A DNA stretch of 64,000 nucleotides from OCS155 cluster bacterium AG-333-G23 (GTDB lineage Bacteria; Actinomycetota; Acidimicrobiia; Actinomarinales; Actinomarinaceae), in the NCBI GenBank assembly GCA_003282445.1, contig QBZE01000001.1, positions 275,663 through 339,662 on the forward strand. The letters run 5' to 3'. Position numbers and translations under genes: made by a program. Shown here piece after piece: positions 7,721 through 17,368 of the stretch (positions within the stretch are counted from its first letter, which is position 1; each line of letters starts with the position of its first letter). A model generated the notes under the pieces. The model saw nothing but the letters and a program-made list of their open reading frames with translations. It was not told the origin of the DNA and did no database searches.

Positions 7721-8049
7721 GAAACCTTGTCTCCTAAAGATGAGTCTTCATCGGGATTAAGCAATAATACATTTCCTTCTTTATCTATAGATCCAAGAAT
7801 TAAACACTGGCTCATGATTGATCCAATTTGCTTTTCTCCTAAATTTATTATTCCTATGCATTTTCTATTTACTAAGCTTTCTAAAGAATAATTAGTTATC
7901 TGGGCACTAGTTTTTTTAATTCCTATTTCTTCACCAAAGTCAATATTTAGTAGGTAAGAAGGTTTGTTTATTTCTGGAAATTCTTCTGCTGAGATTATTT
8001 TCCCAACTCGAATATCTAGCTCCATAAAATTTTTAACATTTTTATTCAT
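7717..8049 (-). CDS. csaA: CsaA-like tRNA-binding domain protein
   Basis: A stand-alone OB-fold tRNA-binding domain of 110 residues, related to CsaA, which has been described as an export-related chaperone, and to the tRNA-binding ends of MetRS. Typical segments are LDIRVGKIISAEEFPE, LLNIDFG, KTSAQIT and LLLNPDE. It is convergent with the thioredoxin-like gene, overlapping by four bases, and divergent from the flavin reductase gene. Confidence 0.88.
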   Translation of the reverse strand: MNKNVKNFMELDIRVGKIISAEEFPEINKPSYLLNIDFGEEIGIKKTSAQITNYSLESLVNRKCIGIINLGEKQIGSIMSQCLILGSIDKEGNVLLLNPDEDSSLGDKVS

Positions 8050-8058
8050 ATAAATAAA

Positions 8059-8070
8059 ATGTAATTACAT
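8059..8070. promoter_or_regulatory. 12-bp palindrome between divergent genes
   Basis: ATGTAATTACAT is a perfect palindrome in the 30-base gap between the divergent csaA and flavin reductase starts. Its position would suit a shared operator, but the sequence is short and AT-rich, so chance occurrence is quite possible. Confidence 0.25.
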
Positions 8071-8079
8071 AATAATTTT

Positions 8080-8619
8080 ATGTCAAAAATACTTATTTTA
8101 GCTGGTGGAACACGTGCAGAGTCAAGAAACAATATGGCTGCATCTTACGTTGAAGAATACTTAAAACAGTTAGAAGTCCCATGTTCTATATATGATCAGC
8201 TTTATTTAAATACTCCATTTTTATTAGATTATGAAGACCCACAACCTTCATCGATAGTGGCCATAAGAGATACGCTTATAGATTCTGACAAGTTGATAAT
8301 ATTCAGTCCTGTATTTAATGGAGGCTATGTTTCTCACTTAAAAAATACTTTGGATTGGCTCTCTTTAGGCTTTGATAATTATTCATACAATGAATTATTT
8401 AAAGGGAAGAACGTTGCTGTAGTTTCTTCCGTTAACGGAAGTGGAAGCAATGCAAAAGCGTCCTTCGATTTACTTTCAGGGCAGTTAAAAAATTATGGCT
8501 TAAAAGTTTATGAAGAATTTTATTTATTTACCGAACAAGAAAATGTCGATGAAATGATAGAAACTGGAAAGAATGAAGAGAAATTTCAAAATTTTATTGA
8601 TTTATTTTTAACTATTTAA
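8080..8619 (+). CDS. NADPH-dependent FMN reductase family protein
   Basis: Flavodoxin-fold oxidoreductase that transfers hydride from NAD(P)H through FMN, to quinones, azo compounds or metals depending on the member. The first strand and phosphate loop LILAGGTRAESRN, the SPVFNGGYVSHLKNTLDWLS segment, which is the classic FMN reductase signature region, and VVSSVNGSG fit the family. At 179 residues it is normal. The electron acceptor cannot be predicted. Confidence 0.85.
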   Translation: MSKILILAGGTRAESRNNMAASYVEEYLKQLEVPCSIYDQLYLNTPFLLDYEDPQPSSIVAIRDTLIDSDKLIIFSPVFNGGYVSHLKNTLDWLSLGFDNYSYNELFKGKNVAVVSSVNGSGSNAKASFDLLSGQLKNYGLKVYEEFYLFTEQENVDEMIETGKNEEKFQNFIDLFLTI

Positions 8620-9333
8620 TACTTCGTCAATTTTTTTATATATTAATTCTGTAAGTTGTTCAGTTGTATAGTCATTCGGATTTTCTACTGGCTCTAATAC
8701 ATCAAGATGAATGTCACCTTTCTTGAACCAAACTTTTCCTTTAATCATAAGATTATGAGCATTATGAGTTACTACTGGCAGAATGGGTAAGTTGAAACTT
8801 TGAGATATATTTGCTGCACCTTTTTTAAAAGGTAAAAGATCTTTCTGATTACTTCTTGTTCCCTCAGGAAAAATCATAATTGAGTTTCCTTCGGCAATTA
8901 CATTTGATATTGATTTATTAATTTCAGGTAAATTTAATTGTGCATTTTTTCTATCAATTCTTGGAAGGCCTAGTATTTTTAATACTCTTCCAAAGAAAGG
9001 CCATCTAAATAATTCTGTTTTTGTTAGAAATCTTATTGAAACTGGGAGGGCATGAATATGCGTAAAAATATCTAAGGTAGAGGGATGATTTCCAACTACT
9101 ATGTAGCTTCTTTCCGTATTAACATTCTCAATTCCTGATATGGTTAAATTTACTCCAACCATTTTTACACCAAGCCATCCAAAGTAATGATAAATTTTTG
9201 TTGCTAATTTTTTACCTCCAGGAATTAAAGCAGTCATCAAAATACTTACTATAAATATTACAAAAAGGAATATAAAAGTAGGGAAACGATATAACGTTCT
9301 AATCCTAGTTTCAGTATCTATATTTACACTCAC
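8608..9333 (-). CDS. plsC: 1-acyl-sn-glycerol-3-phosphate acyltransferase
   Basis: Makes phosphatidic acid from lysophosphatidic acid at the inner face of the membrane. An N-terminal membrane segment lies at residues 18-36. The catalytic NHPSTLD (His83, Asp88) and the phosphate-binding FPEGTRS near 156-162 are intact, and the length of 241 residues is typical. Together with plsY at 40475 it covers both acylation steps of phospholipid synthesis. It is convergent and slightly overlapping with the flavin reductase gene. Confidence 0.92.
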   Translation of the reverse strand: MSVNIDTETRIRTLYRFPTFIFLFVIFIVSILMTALIPGGKKLATKIYHYFGWLGVKMVGVNLTISGIENVNTERSYIVVGNHPSTLDIFTHIHALPVSIRFLTKTELFRWPFFGRVLKILGLPRIDRKNAQLNLPEINKSISNVIAEGNSIMIFPEGTRSNQKDLLPFKKGAANISQSFNLPILPVVTHNAHNLMIKGKVWFKKGDIHLDVLEPVENPNDYTTEQLTELIYKKIDEVLNS

Positions 9334-9384
9334 AAGTTAATTTTATTAGATTTAAACAAAATAAATCATATGATTAAATATAAA

Positions 9385-9987
9385 TTATTGTTTATCTCTA
9401 AGGTCTACATAGGGCATAACTATCTGCACCACAGGGCCAATAGATAAAGCGATAAATACTGATGCAAAGCCCACCGTTCCCCCCATTATCCAACCTAAAA
9501 TTAGAGCAGTTACTTCTATAACGTTTCTAGCTGTACCAATTTTTAATCCTAGGCTTTCAAGTCCAACCATAACCCCGTCTCTTGGACCAGAACCTAGGTT
9601 GCTACCAACATAGATTGCTGTTCCAGCGCCAATTAAAGTAACTCCAAAAAAAATAAAGAGAATTTTCACTAATAACAGTTCAGGGGTGCTGCCAATTTTT
9701 ATGAAATAATCAACTACAATACCTGTCCAAAAAACATCAACGATTGTTCCAATTCCAGGTTTCTGCTTTAAAGGTATCCATAGAAGTGTTACAAAAATAC
9801 CAGTCAAAATGATTGCAGTCCCATAACTTATTCCTGTAATTTTTGAAAGCCCATCGTGAAATGCACCCCATGGCCCTAGACCTAGATTTCCTAAAAAATT
9901 AAGTGATATCCCACCGCCAAGTAGAGTGGTCCCTATCATAACTTGGAAGAACTTTCTAACTGGCAATTGCATATTCAAATCTAGCAT
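9385..9987 (-). CDS. YczE/YitT-like integral membrane protein
   Basis: A 200-residue, five- to six-helix membrane protein of the YczE/YyaS group. Recognisable features are a repeated glycine-rich pattern, LGNLGLGPWGAFHDGLS in the first half and GSNLGSGPRDGVMVGLE in the second, which suggests an internal duplication. Members of this group are annotated as membrane proteins of unknown transport role. No neighbour gives a functional clue. Confidence 0.8.
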   Translation of the reverse strand: MLDLNMQLPVRKFFQVMIGTTLLGGGISLNFLGNLGLGPWGAFHDGLSKITGISYGTAIILTGIFVTLLWIPLKQKPGIGTIVDVFWTGIVVDYFIKIGSTPELLLVKILFIFFGVTLIGAGTAIYVGSNLGSGPRDGVMVGLESLGLKIGTARNVIEVTALILGWIMGGTVGFASVFIALSIGPVVQIVMPYVDLRDKQ

Positions 9988-10022
9988 TTATTTCTACTTA
10001 TAAGGGTTACTAATATAAGAAG

Positions 10023-10739
10023 ATGAAAAGAATATTTGTATTTTTATTATTATTTACTTTTTGTTCAGACACAGCTTCTGAACAAGGAAGTCAAACTGTA
10101 GCTCTTGATTCAACTACAACAATATTAGAAGTTGTTGATTCAGATGAAACCACAACTACCTTGATTGAAATTGAACAGCTAGAAACTTTTACAGATATTA
10201 ATTATGAAATAGATAACGAGAAAAGCTTAGTTAGCTACTTAGCACCAAAAGATTTTCTCAACTCAAATATTGAGATAGTTAGAGGGTCTACAAACAAAAT
10301 AGTAGGAGGGTTCACTCTTTCACTTGATTCATGTGATCTTGCAGACTCATGTCTGTTAATAACAGATCTTATTATCTCAGCTGACCTTACAACCTTAAAG
10401 AGCGGTAATTCAATAAGAGATAATGCAATCAAAAAGAACTGGTTAGAGTCAAATCTTTTTCCGAGTGCAATATATAAAATTGATGAGTTAATTCTTCCGA
10501 ATAATGATTTTGATTCAAAAATTGATGAGACAGTAGTAGGAATACTAACAATAAGAAATATGGAAGTTAATATTCCATTTACTATTACTGCTTATATGGA
10601 AGATGATGAAATTAAAATTTTTGGCATTACTGAAATTGACACAACCTGGTTTGGTTTTGATGCTCCGACAAAGTTTAATGCTTGGGAAGTTTTGAATCCA
10701 ATTGCAATAGAAGTTGAATTAATTGCAAAAAGAAAGTAA
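10023..10739 (+). CDS. Exported YceI-domain protein, possible lipoprotein
   Basis: An N-terminal hydrophobic signal is followed by Cys14 (FTFC, a weak lipobox) and a Ser/Thr-rich linker. Residues about 60-238 resemble the YceI lipocalin-like fold, which binds isoprenoid lipids: YEIDNEKSLVSY, then GGFTLSLDS, a long LKSGNSIRDNAIKKNWL helix region, FPSAIYKI, GILTIRNMEVNIPFTITAY, and a final ITEIDTTWFGFDAP. The ligand is unknown. The Nudix gene follows after three bases. Confidence 0.75.
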   Translation: MKRIFVFLLLFTFCSDTASEQGSQTVALDSTTTILEVVDSDETTTTLIEIEQLETFTDINYEIDNEKSLVSYLAPKDFLNSNIEIVRGSTNKIVGGFTLSLDSCDLADSCLLITDLIISADLTTLKSGNSIRDNAIKKNWLESNLFPSAIYKIDELILPNNDFDSKIDETVVGILTIRNMEVNIPFTITAYMEDDEIKIFGITEIDTTWFGFDAPTKFNAWEVLNPIAIEVELIAKRK

Positions 10740-10742
10740 AAG

Positions 10743-11261
10743 TTGATTCAGGATTTAAATTATCAAAAAATTTCAAAACCTCATGAAAAAAATAATGATG
10801 ACTATGCATCTGTTTCAATATTAATTCATGATGAAAAGGAAATAATTTTTATAAAAAGGTCTGAAGATTTGCCAACCCATAAGGGACACATTGCTTTTCC
10901 TGGTGGGAAGAAGGAAGTTGAAGATCAAAGTATTGTCGATACTGCTCTAAGAGAAGCCTGCGAAGAGCTTTTAATTGATTTAAAAACAATTACTCCAATT
11001 GGAATCTTGAAGCCTATAGATACAGTTGAATATAAATTTGAAGTTTATCCAGTTGTTTGTTTGATTAGCGATAAACCAAGTTCATTTAACAAATCAGAAG
11101 TTCAAAATTTATATTACGTTCCTATACAAGAACTTGAAAAAGAAAAAAATTGGGTCTTTCGTGGACACTACGATAGTGATTGGGTTTTTGACATTGATGG
11201 AGAAGTTTTGTGGGGAGCAACAGCAAAAATGGTTAGAAATTTACTTAATATTACTCACTAA
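10743..11261 (+). CDS. Nudix hydrolase, coenzyme A pyrophosphatase type
   Basis: Likely cleaves CoA or its acyl derivatives to 3',5'-ADP and phosphopantetheine. The NuCoA-like segment FIKRSEDLPTHKGHIAF is directly followed by PGGKKEVEDQ and the Nudix catalytic helix TALREACEELL, the arrangement of the NudL/CoAse subfamily. It starts with TTG and has 172 residues. It lies directly after the YceI gene and converges with the EamA transporter gene. Confidence 0.85.
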   Translation: MIQDLNYQKISKPHEKNNDDYASVSILIHDEKEIIFIKRSEDLPTHKGHIAFPGGKKEVEDQSIVDTALREACEELLIDLKTITPIGILKPIDTVEYKFEVYPVVCLISDKPSSFNKSEVQNLYYVPIQELEKEKNWVFRGHYDSDWVFDIDGEVLWGATAKMVRNLLNITH

Positions 11262-12142
11262 ACATTTACTTCTTCATCTTTTACGGCTAAATACAAAGAT
11301 ATAAAAATTAAAAATAAAGTAATAAAAAAGATATTACTTACAACTTCTTCTAGGAATATATAACCTACAAATATTCCGACAATTGGAACAACATAATCAA
11401 CAAGTGTTGTAAATGTTGCAGAGAGTCTTTTTATTGTATAAAAAAATAAAGAGTAATTAAAAATATCTATAAAAACTAATCCAAACAACCTGAAAGCTTG
11501 TGTATTAGAGATTAATTCAATTTTTCCTCCAAAAGAAAGAAATAATACTATTGAAATTAGACTACTTGCTAACCATTGTGTGCATAGATATGTTTTTGCA
11601 GGAATATATTGAGAGTCTTTTTTATTTGTTATGTTACTTACTGCTAAGCCTTGTATCCCTATTAAGGCAAGGGCTCCTCCTGTAAGTAGATTTCCTTCAT
11701 TTAATAATCCTGTTGTGCCAGATTGAAAAAGAAGAATAAGTCCTACAAGTCCTATAAATACAGAAATTAATTTTAGACGAGTGATTACTTCTTCTTTATA
11801 GAATAAATAAACCCAGATGACTGTAAATAAGGGAATCGTAGATATAAAAATACTGTGAAGGCCTGATGATATGTATTTTAAAGCGTATATGAATGTCCAG
11901 CCTGGAATAGTTATAGCTAAAAAGCCCGTCAAGCTACCTTTGATAAAATAGTTGAAGTTAATTTCACTACTAAATTCTTTAAAGCAATATATTCCAAATA
12001 AAATAGCAACAATTGTGATTCTGGCTGTGACTATAAAAACTTCACTTACACCATCAATTAAAAGACTTCTGTTTAATAATCCATGAAATCCGAATAAGGA
12101 ACCTATCAAAATTATATTTCTTAATCCAGAATAAGCAGACAT
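11258..12142 (-). CDS. EamA/DMT-family transporter
   Basis: A 294-residue protein with ten predicted membrane helices arranged as two EamA repeats, roughly residues 7-137 and 150-285. This is the drug/metabolite transporter superfamily architecture. Such proteins export amino acids, metabolites or drugs; the substrate here cannot be named. The LTGFLAITIPGWTFIYALKYIS and LVDYVVPIVGIF regions are typical EamA repeat elements. Confidence 0.85.
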   Translation of the reverse strand: MSAYSGLRNIILIGSLFGFHGLLNRSLLIDGVSEVFIVTARITIVAILFGIYCFKEFSSEINFNYFIKGSLTGFLAITIPGWTFIYALKYISSGLHSIFISTIPLFTVIWVYLFYKEEVITRLKLISVFIGLVGLILLFQSGTTGLLNEGNLLTGGALALIGIQGLAVSNITNKKDSQYIPAKTYLCTQWLASSLISIVLFLSFGGKIELISNTQAFRLFGLVFIDIFNYSLFFYTIKRLSATFTTLVDYVVPIVGIFVGYIFLEEVVSNIFFITLFLIFISLYLAVKDEEVNV

Positions 12143-12201
12143 TGAATATTCAGATTTGATAAAGACTCTCCAATTTGATTTAGTTTATTAGAATAGCAGA
12201 T

Positions 12202-13173
12202 ATGAAAACAGTTTTTTCAGGAATTCAACCTACTGGCAAAGTTCATTTGGGTAACTTTTTAGGTGCAATTAATAATTGGGTCGAAATGTCTAATAATAAA
12301 AATAAAAATTATTTTTGTGTCGTAGATTTACATTCATTAACTACACATCCAGATCCGAAAACAATGGAAGAGAATATATTATCTACAGTTAAGGTTTTGA
12401 TTGCTGCAGGTATAAATCTGAATAACTCAACAATTTATGTACAGAGCAAGGTGCCTGAGCACGCACAATTATCTTGGGTACTATCTAATTTTTGTCAGAT
12501 AGGAGAGTTACAAAGAATGACTCAGTTTAAAGAAAAATCATCTGAATTAGGAAATCATGCAGGAATACTAACATATCCAATATTAATGACTTCAGATATT
12601 CTAATTCATAAAGCCAATGAAGTTCCTGTGGGTGACGATCAAACTCAACATTTAGAATTAACTAGAAATATTGCGGAAAGATTTAATAACAAATATGGAG
12701 ACATTTTTCCTGTTCCTGAGAAAACATCTGGAAAAGTTGGAGCAAGGCTTATGTCCCTCAGGCATCCTGAAAATAAAATGTCTAAAAGTGCGGATGATAT
12801 AAATGGAACAATATATTTTGATGATACTAAAGATAAGATTATGAAAAAATTTAAATCATCAGTTACAGATTCTGAAGATCAAATTAGATATGATTTAGAG
12901 TCAAAAATAGGAATAAGTAATTTAATTGATATATATTCATCAGTAAAAGGAATTAGTCATAAAGAAGTAGAGAAAAAATTTTCAAGTTCTAAATATGGAG
13001 AATTTAAAATTGAAGTTGGAGAAGCAGTATCAAATTATCTTGAACCTATATTTTCTAAATATGATTCTTTGAGTGACAAAGAAATTATGTCACTAATGGA
13101 CACTAATCTAAATGTAGCAAAAAGTTCTGCAAAGAAAACAATGGAAGAAGTAAATAGTCTTTTAGGTATCTAA
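12202..13173 (+). CDS. trpS: Tryptophanyl-tRNA synthetase
   Basis: Charges tRNA-Trp. Class I signature motifs are present: SGIQPTGKVHLGN at 6-18 (the HIGH equivalent is HLGN) and KMSKS at about 192-196. GDDQTQHLELTR near 150 is the typical tryptophanyl-tRNA synthetase adenylate region. The 323-residue length is normal for the bacterial enzyme. The helicase gene follows three bases downstream, so they may be co-transcribed. Confidence 0.96.
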   Translation: MKTVFSGIQPTGKVHLGNFLGAINNWVEMSNNKNKNYFCVVDLHSLTTHPDPKTMEENILSTVKVLIAAGINLNNSTIYVQSKVPEHAQLSWVLSNFCQIGELQRMTQFKEKSSELGNHAGILTYPILMTSDILIHKANEVPVGDDQTQHLELTRNIAERFNNKYGDIFPVPEKTSGKVGARLMSLRHPENKMSKSADDINGTIYFDDTKDKIMKKFKSSVTDSEDQIRYDLESKIGISNLIDIYSSVKGISHKEVEKKFSSSKYGEFKIEVGEAVSNYLEPIFSKYDSLSDKEIMSLMDTNLNVAKSSAKKTMEEVNSLLGI

Positions 13174-13176
13174 AAA

Positions 13177-15312
13177 ATGGACAAAATTAAAAGCATTCCT
13201 GACGAATGGAAAGAATTAGTAAATGACGACCAAAAAAGATCAATAGAACATATTTATGGCCCCTTGTTAATTATTGCCGGAGCTGGCTCTGGAAAAACAA
13301 GAGTCCTCACTTATAGATATGCCCATTTAGTAAAAAATTATTCGATTAGTTTTGAAAATATTTTGGCTATTACTTTTACAAATAAAGCTGCCAATGAGAT
13401 GAAAGAGAGGATAAGTAAGTTATTAAATTTAGAAGTTTCGCCAAAATGGATCTCGACATTTCATAGTTCATGTGTAAAAATATTAAGAATTCATGGCCAT
13501 TTGATTGGATTTAAGAATAATTTTACAATTTATGATCAATCTGATTCATCAAAATTGATAAGAAACTGCATGAGAGAAGGTGATGTTGATTTAAAGCAGT
13601 ATTCTCCAAAACGTTTTCAAGCACATATATCAAGTTTAAAGAATATGCGTATTTCTCCAGGTGAAGCAATTGAAAATGCAGAATCTTTTTTTGAAGTAAA
13701 AGTTGCCGAAATATACACTTCTTATGAAAAAAAACTTATCTTATCGAATTCAATGGACTTTGATGATTTATTAATTAAAACAGTTGAGCTTTTAGAAACA
13801 AGCGATAAAGCATTAGATTACTGGTCTAATAAGTTTCAATATATTATGGTTGATGAATATCAGGACACAAATCTTGTTCAATACAAATTAATTGAGTTAC
13901 TTTCTTCAAAGCATAAAAATTTATGTGTAGTTGGTGACTCTGATCAAAGTATTTATGCTTTTAGAGGCGCTGATATAAGAAATATACAAGAGTTTGAAAA
14001 AGATTTTAGTAATGCAACAATCATTACGCTTGAAAAAAATTATAGATCATCACAGAAAATTTTGGATATTGCAAACGCTGTCATATCTAATAATCCAAGG
14101 AATAAGGAAAAAAATCTTTGGACTGATAATGAGGATGGAGTAGATGTCAATGCAATAAGATTTAATTCAGAGAGAGATGAGGGGAGATGGATAGTAGAAG
14201 AAATATCAAAAATAATTAAAGATGGTGAGAATAATGAGATTGCAATTTTTTATAGAACAAACAATCAATCAAGAATATTCGAGGAAGAATTAAGAAAATT
14301 AAGTATCAATTATAAGGTTGTTGGAAATGTTAGATTCTACGATAGAAAAGAAATAAAAGATGTACTTTCTTATTTAAATTTCTTAGTAAATCCAGATGAC
14401 GCCGTTTCATTTGAAAGAATTTTGAATGTCCCCAAAAGAGGAATAGGAGAATCGACTCTACAAAAATTGAGAGATTATGCTAATTCAAAAAATATTTCTG
14501 TATCCAATGTTTTAGATCATATCAATGAAATTGATACCTTGTCAGATAGAGTTATAAAGCAATTAGCTTTATTTAGCAATTTAATAATTGAATTAAAAAC
14601 ATTTGCAATAGAAGGTCCTTCTAAGTCAATAGAGAAGATTCTTGACTTAACTGGCTATAAGAATGAATTAATTAAAGAAGGCACCTTAGAGTCACAAATG
14701 AGAGTTGAAAACTTAGATGAACTTTTAACTTCAGCTGTGGAATTTGAAAACCTATACGAAGAAGAAATAGATGATCCTTTTCATAAAGTTAGAGACTATT
14801 TAGAGTCGCTTGCTCTTTTTACAGAATCTGACAATATTACCGATGAAGACACCGTTCTTTTAATGACATTGCATAATGCAAAGGGCTTGGAATTTCCAAT
14901 TGTTTTTATGACAGGAATGGAGGAAAACGTATTCCCAAGTCAGAAATCTGAGAACGAATTTGAGATACAAGAAGAAAGAAGGCTTTGCTACGTAGGAATG
15001 ACTAGAGCTGAAAAGAAATTGTATTTAACTTACTCTAGTACAAGAACGCTTTGGGCCGGAACAAATTATAATCTGCCAAGTAGATTTTTAGATGAAGCAA
15101 AACCCTTTTATAAAGAGATAGAATTAGAAGAATCTGAGAATATTAATTTATTAACACCAGAAGAAGATACTACAGGTAAAAAAGTTATCCACGAAAAATA
15201 TGGAAAAGGTGTTGTTGTTGAAACATCAGGAAATGAGATAACGATTGACTTTGGAGAAGAGTGGGGAATAAAACACCTAGATGTAGAGTGGGCGCCAATT
15301 AAATTTGAATAG
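13177..15312 (+). CDS. pcrA: ATP-dependent DNA helicase UvrD/PcrA
   Basis: Superfamily 1A 3'-5' helicase for nucleotide excision repair and removal of protein roadblocks. Motifs in order are Walker A AGAGSGKT (34-41), FTNKAANEM, the DEYQDTN box near 226, GDSDQSIYAFRGA, LEKNYRSS, TLHNAKGLEFP and VGMTRAEKKLYL. The end is a PcrA-type C-terminal Tudor-like segment (VIHEKYGKGVVVE), which in related enzymes contacts RNA polymerase. The 711-residue length is normal. Confidence 0.95.
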   Translation: MDKIKSIPDEWKELVNDDQKRSIEHIYGPLLIIAGAGSGKTRVLTYRYAHLVKNYSISFENILAITFTNKAANEMKERISKLLNLEVSPKWISTFHSSCVKILRIHGHLIGFKNNFTIYDQSDSSKLIRNCMREGDVDLKQYSPKRFQAHISSLKNMRISPGEAIENAESFFEVKVAEIYTSYEKKLILSNSMDFDDLLIKTVELLETSDKALDYWSNKFQYIMVDEYQDTNLVQYKLIELLSSKHKNLCVVGDSDQSIYAFRGADIRNIQEFEKDFSNATIITLEKNYRSSQKILDIANAVISNNPRNKEKNLWTDNEDGVDVNAIRFNSERDEGRWIVEEISKIIKDGENNEIAIFYRTNNQSRIFEEELRKLSINYKVVGNVRFYDRKEIKDVLSYLNFLVNPDDAVSFERILNVPKRGIGESTLQKLRDYANSKNISVSNVLDHINEIDTLSDRVIKQLALFSNLIIELKTFAIEGPSKSIEKILDLTGYKNELIKEGTLESQMRVENLDELLTSAVEFENLYEEEIDDPFHKVRDYLESLALFTESDNITDEDTVLLMTLHNAKGLEFPIVFMTGMEENVFPSQKSENEFEIQEERRLCYVGMTRAEKKLYLTYSSTRTLWAGTNYNLPSRFLDEAKPFYKEIELEESENINLLTPEEDTTGKKVIHEKYGKGVVVETSGNEITIDFGEEWGIKHLDVEWAPIKFE

Positions 15313-15362
15313 AAATCTTCACATAAGTATTTTTTTATAGAATATATAATCTTTATTGAAAT

Positions 15363-16496
15363 ATGGATTTATTTGAATATCAAGGAAAATCGCTTTATCA
15401 AGACTATGACATAAGCCATCCTAAATCATCCTTGGTAAAAGACCCTAAAGAACTTCAAGAATTAAAGGGGTTGAGTTATCCAGTAGTTGTTAAAGCGCAA
15501 GTTCAAGTAGGTGGCAGAGGTAAAGCTGGAGGAATCAAAGTAGCAAACAACCACGATGAGCTGATTGAATTAGGAAACCAGATATATGGAATGGATATAA
15601 AAGGTCACAAAGTAGAGGTTCTATTAATTGAAGAAGCTTCAGAAATTTTAGAAGAATACTATCTTTCGTTTACTCTCGATAGGTCGGCTAAAAAATACTT
15701 AATGATGCTTAGTTCCAAGGGTGGTATGGATATTGAGCAAGTAGCAAAAGATAATCCAAAAGATTTGGTAAAACTTCATATATCACCTTCAAAAGGTCTA
15801 GATAAAAAAGATTTAGATGAATCAATAATTGAAGCTAATTTAAATCAAAAATATAAAAATGAATTATCAGAGATAATTAGTAAATTATATGAACTATTTG
15901 AAGAAGGAGATTGCGATTTAGTTGAAGTAAATCCTTTAGCTATTACAAACGAAGGAGTAATGGCACTTGATTCAAAAGTTGCATTAGATATGAATGCAAA
16001 ATTTAAACATGAAAATTTTCAAATTCTAGAAGATGAAATTCCAATTCCCGAAGAAGAAAAATTTGCTAAAGAAAAAGGTCTTAATTTTATAAAGTTAGAT
16101 GGTTTTGTAGGAATCATTGGCAATGGAGCAGGCTTAGTAATGTCAACTCTTGATGTTGTAGCTGAGCACGGAGGGAGTGCATCCAACTTTTTAGATATCG
16201 GTGGCGGTGCAAAGTCTGAAACAGTAAGTGCTGCACTAGAAGTATTAGAAACTGATCCAAATGTTAAAAGTGTTTTAATAAATATTTTTGGAGGAATTAC
16301 AAGATGTGATTTAGTTGCAGATGGGATAGTTGAAGCAACTAGTGGTAAAAAATTAAAGTGGCCAATAATAATCCGTCTTGATGGAACAAATTCTCAAGAA
16401 GGTCTAGAAATATTGAAAAATAACCCTAACGATAATATTTTTATTTCAGAAAACATGGATGAAGCAGCAAAGCTAGCTGTTGAGAGCGGAGTATAA
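15363..16496 (+). CDS. sucC: Succinyl-CoA synthetase beta subunit
   Basis: Nucleotide-binding ATP-grasp subunit of succinyl-CoA ligase, which makes ATP or GTP from succinyl-CoA in the TCA cycle. The N-terminus [27 protein letters not shown], the EVNPLAIT metal site and the C-terminal [11 protein letters not shown] and [10 protein letters not shown] are diagnostic. It is 377 residues. sucD starts two bases after its stop, and icd and mdh follow in the same operon. Confidence 0.96.
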   Translation: MDLFEYQGKSLYQDYDISHPKSSLVKDPKELQELKGLSYPVVVKAQVQVGGRGKAGGIKVANNHDELIELGNQIYGMDIKGHKVEVLLIEEASEILEEYYLSFTLDRSAKKYLMMLSSKGGMDIEQVAKDNPKDLVKLHISPSKGLDKKDLDESIIEANLNQKYKNELSEIISKLYELFEEGDCDLVEVNPLAITNEGVMALDSKVALDMNAKFKHENFQILEDEIPIPEEEKFAKEKGLNFIKLDGFVGIIGNGAGLVMSTLDVVAEHGGSASNFLDIGGGAKSETVSAALEVLETDPNVKSVLINIFGGITRCDLVADGIVEATSGKKLKWPIIIRLDGTNSQEGLEILKNNPNDNIFISENMDEAAKLAVESGV

Positions 16497-16498
16497 TT

Positions 16499-17368
16499 AT
16501 GGCAATTTTAATTGATGAAAATACAAGAGTTGTTGTCCAGGGATTAACAGGTCGAGAAGGCCAGTTTCATGCATTAAGAAATAGAGATTATGGTACAAAC
16601 ATTGTTGCAGGCACAAGGCCAGGTAAGGGCGGTGAAAATATAGAATCCATACCAATATTTAATACTGTTGAAGAAGCTGTCAAAGAGGAAGGAGCTAATG
16701 TAGCTATGACTTTTGTTCCACCTGCTTTTGCTAAGGAGGCTGTACTAGAGGCAGCATTTGCTGGATGTGAATTAATTGTATGTATTACAGAAGGTATTCC
16801 AGCAAAAGATGAAGCTGAAATGTATGACATAATTAAAAAAGAAACAAATTCAAAATTGTTAGGTCCAAATTGTCCAGGTCTTATTTCACCAGGTAAATCA
16901 AATGTTGGTATTATGCCTCATGAAATTACTAAGCAAGGAAATGTTGGTGTTGTATCAAGATCAGGTACATTGACTTATCAAGCTGTTCACGAATTAACAC
17001 AATTAGAGATAGGGCAGTCAACATGTATAGGAATTGGAGGAGACCCAGTACCTGGGATGTCTTTTATTGATGTTCTTGAAGAGTATGAAAAAGATGATGA
17101 AACTTCCTCGATTGTTATGATTGGTGAAATTGGAGGAAGCGCCGAAGAAGAAGCAGCAGATTTTATTAAAAACAACATTTCTAAACCAGTAGTATCATAT
17201 ATAGCTGGAGTAACAGCTCCTCCTGGTAAAAAAATGGGCCACGCTGGAGCAATAGTTTCAGGAAATAAAGGGACTGCCCTTGCAAAAATGGATGCATTAA
17301 AAGATGCAGGAGTAAATGTGGTTTCAAACCCTACAAAAATAGGTAATGCTATAAAGAAAGTCATTTAA
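16499..17368 (+). CDS. sucD: Succinyl-CoA synthetase alpha subunit
   Basis: CoA-binding subunit carrying the phosphohistidine intermediate. The CoA-binding [31 protein letters not shown] and GGDPVPG segments and the phosphorylated His in [11 protein letters not shown] are present, and its length is 289 residues. Its stop overlaps the icd start (ATGA-type junction at 17365-17368), indicating translational coupling. Confidence 0.96.
   Translation: MAILIDENTRVVVQGLTGREGQFHALRNRDYGTNIVAGTRPGKGGENIESIPIFNTVEEAVKEEGANVAMTFVPPAFAKEAVLEAAFAGCELIVCITEGIPAKDEAEMYDIIKKETNSKLLGPNCPGLISPGKSNVGIMPHEITKQGNVGVVSRSGTLTYQAVHELTQLEIGQSTCIGIGGDPVPGMSFIDVLEEYEKDDETSSIVMIGEIGGSAEEEAADFIKNNISKPVVSYIAGVTAPPGKKMGHAGAIVSGNKGTALAKMDALKDAGVNVVSNPTKIGNAIKKVI

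Noticed and set aside
16588..17364. Long open frames antisense to sucD
   Set aside because: They lack family resemblance and are explained as shadows of the highly conserved sucD coding sequence.
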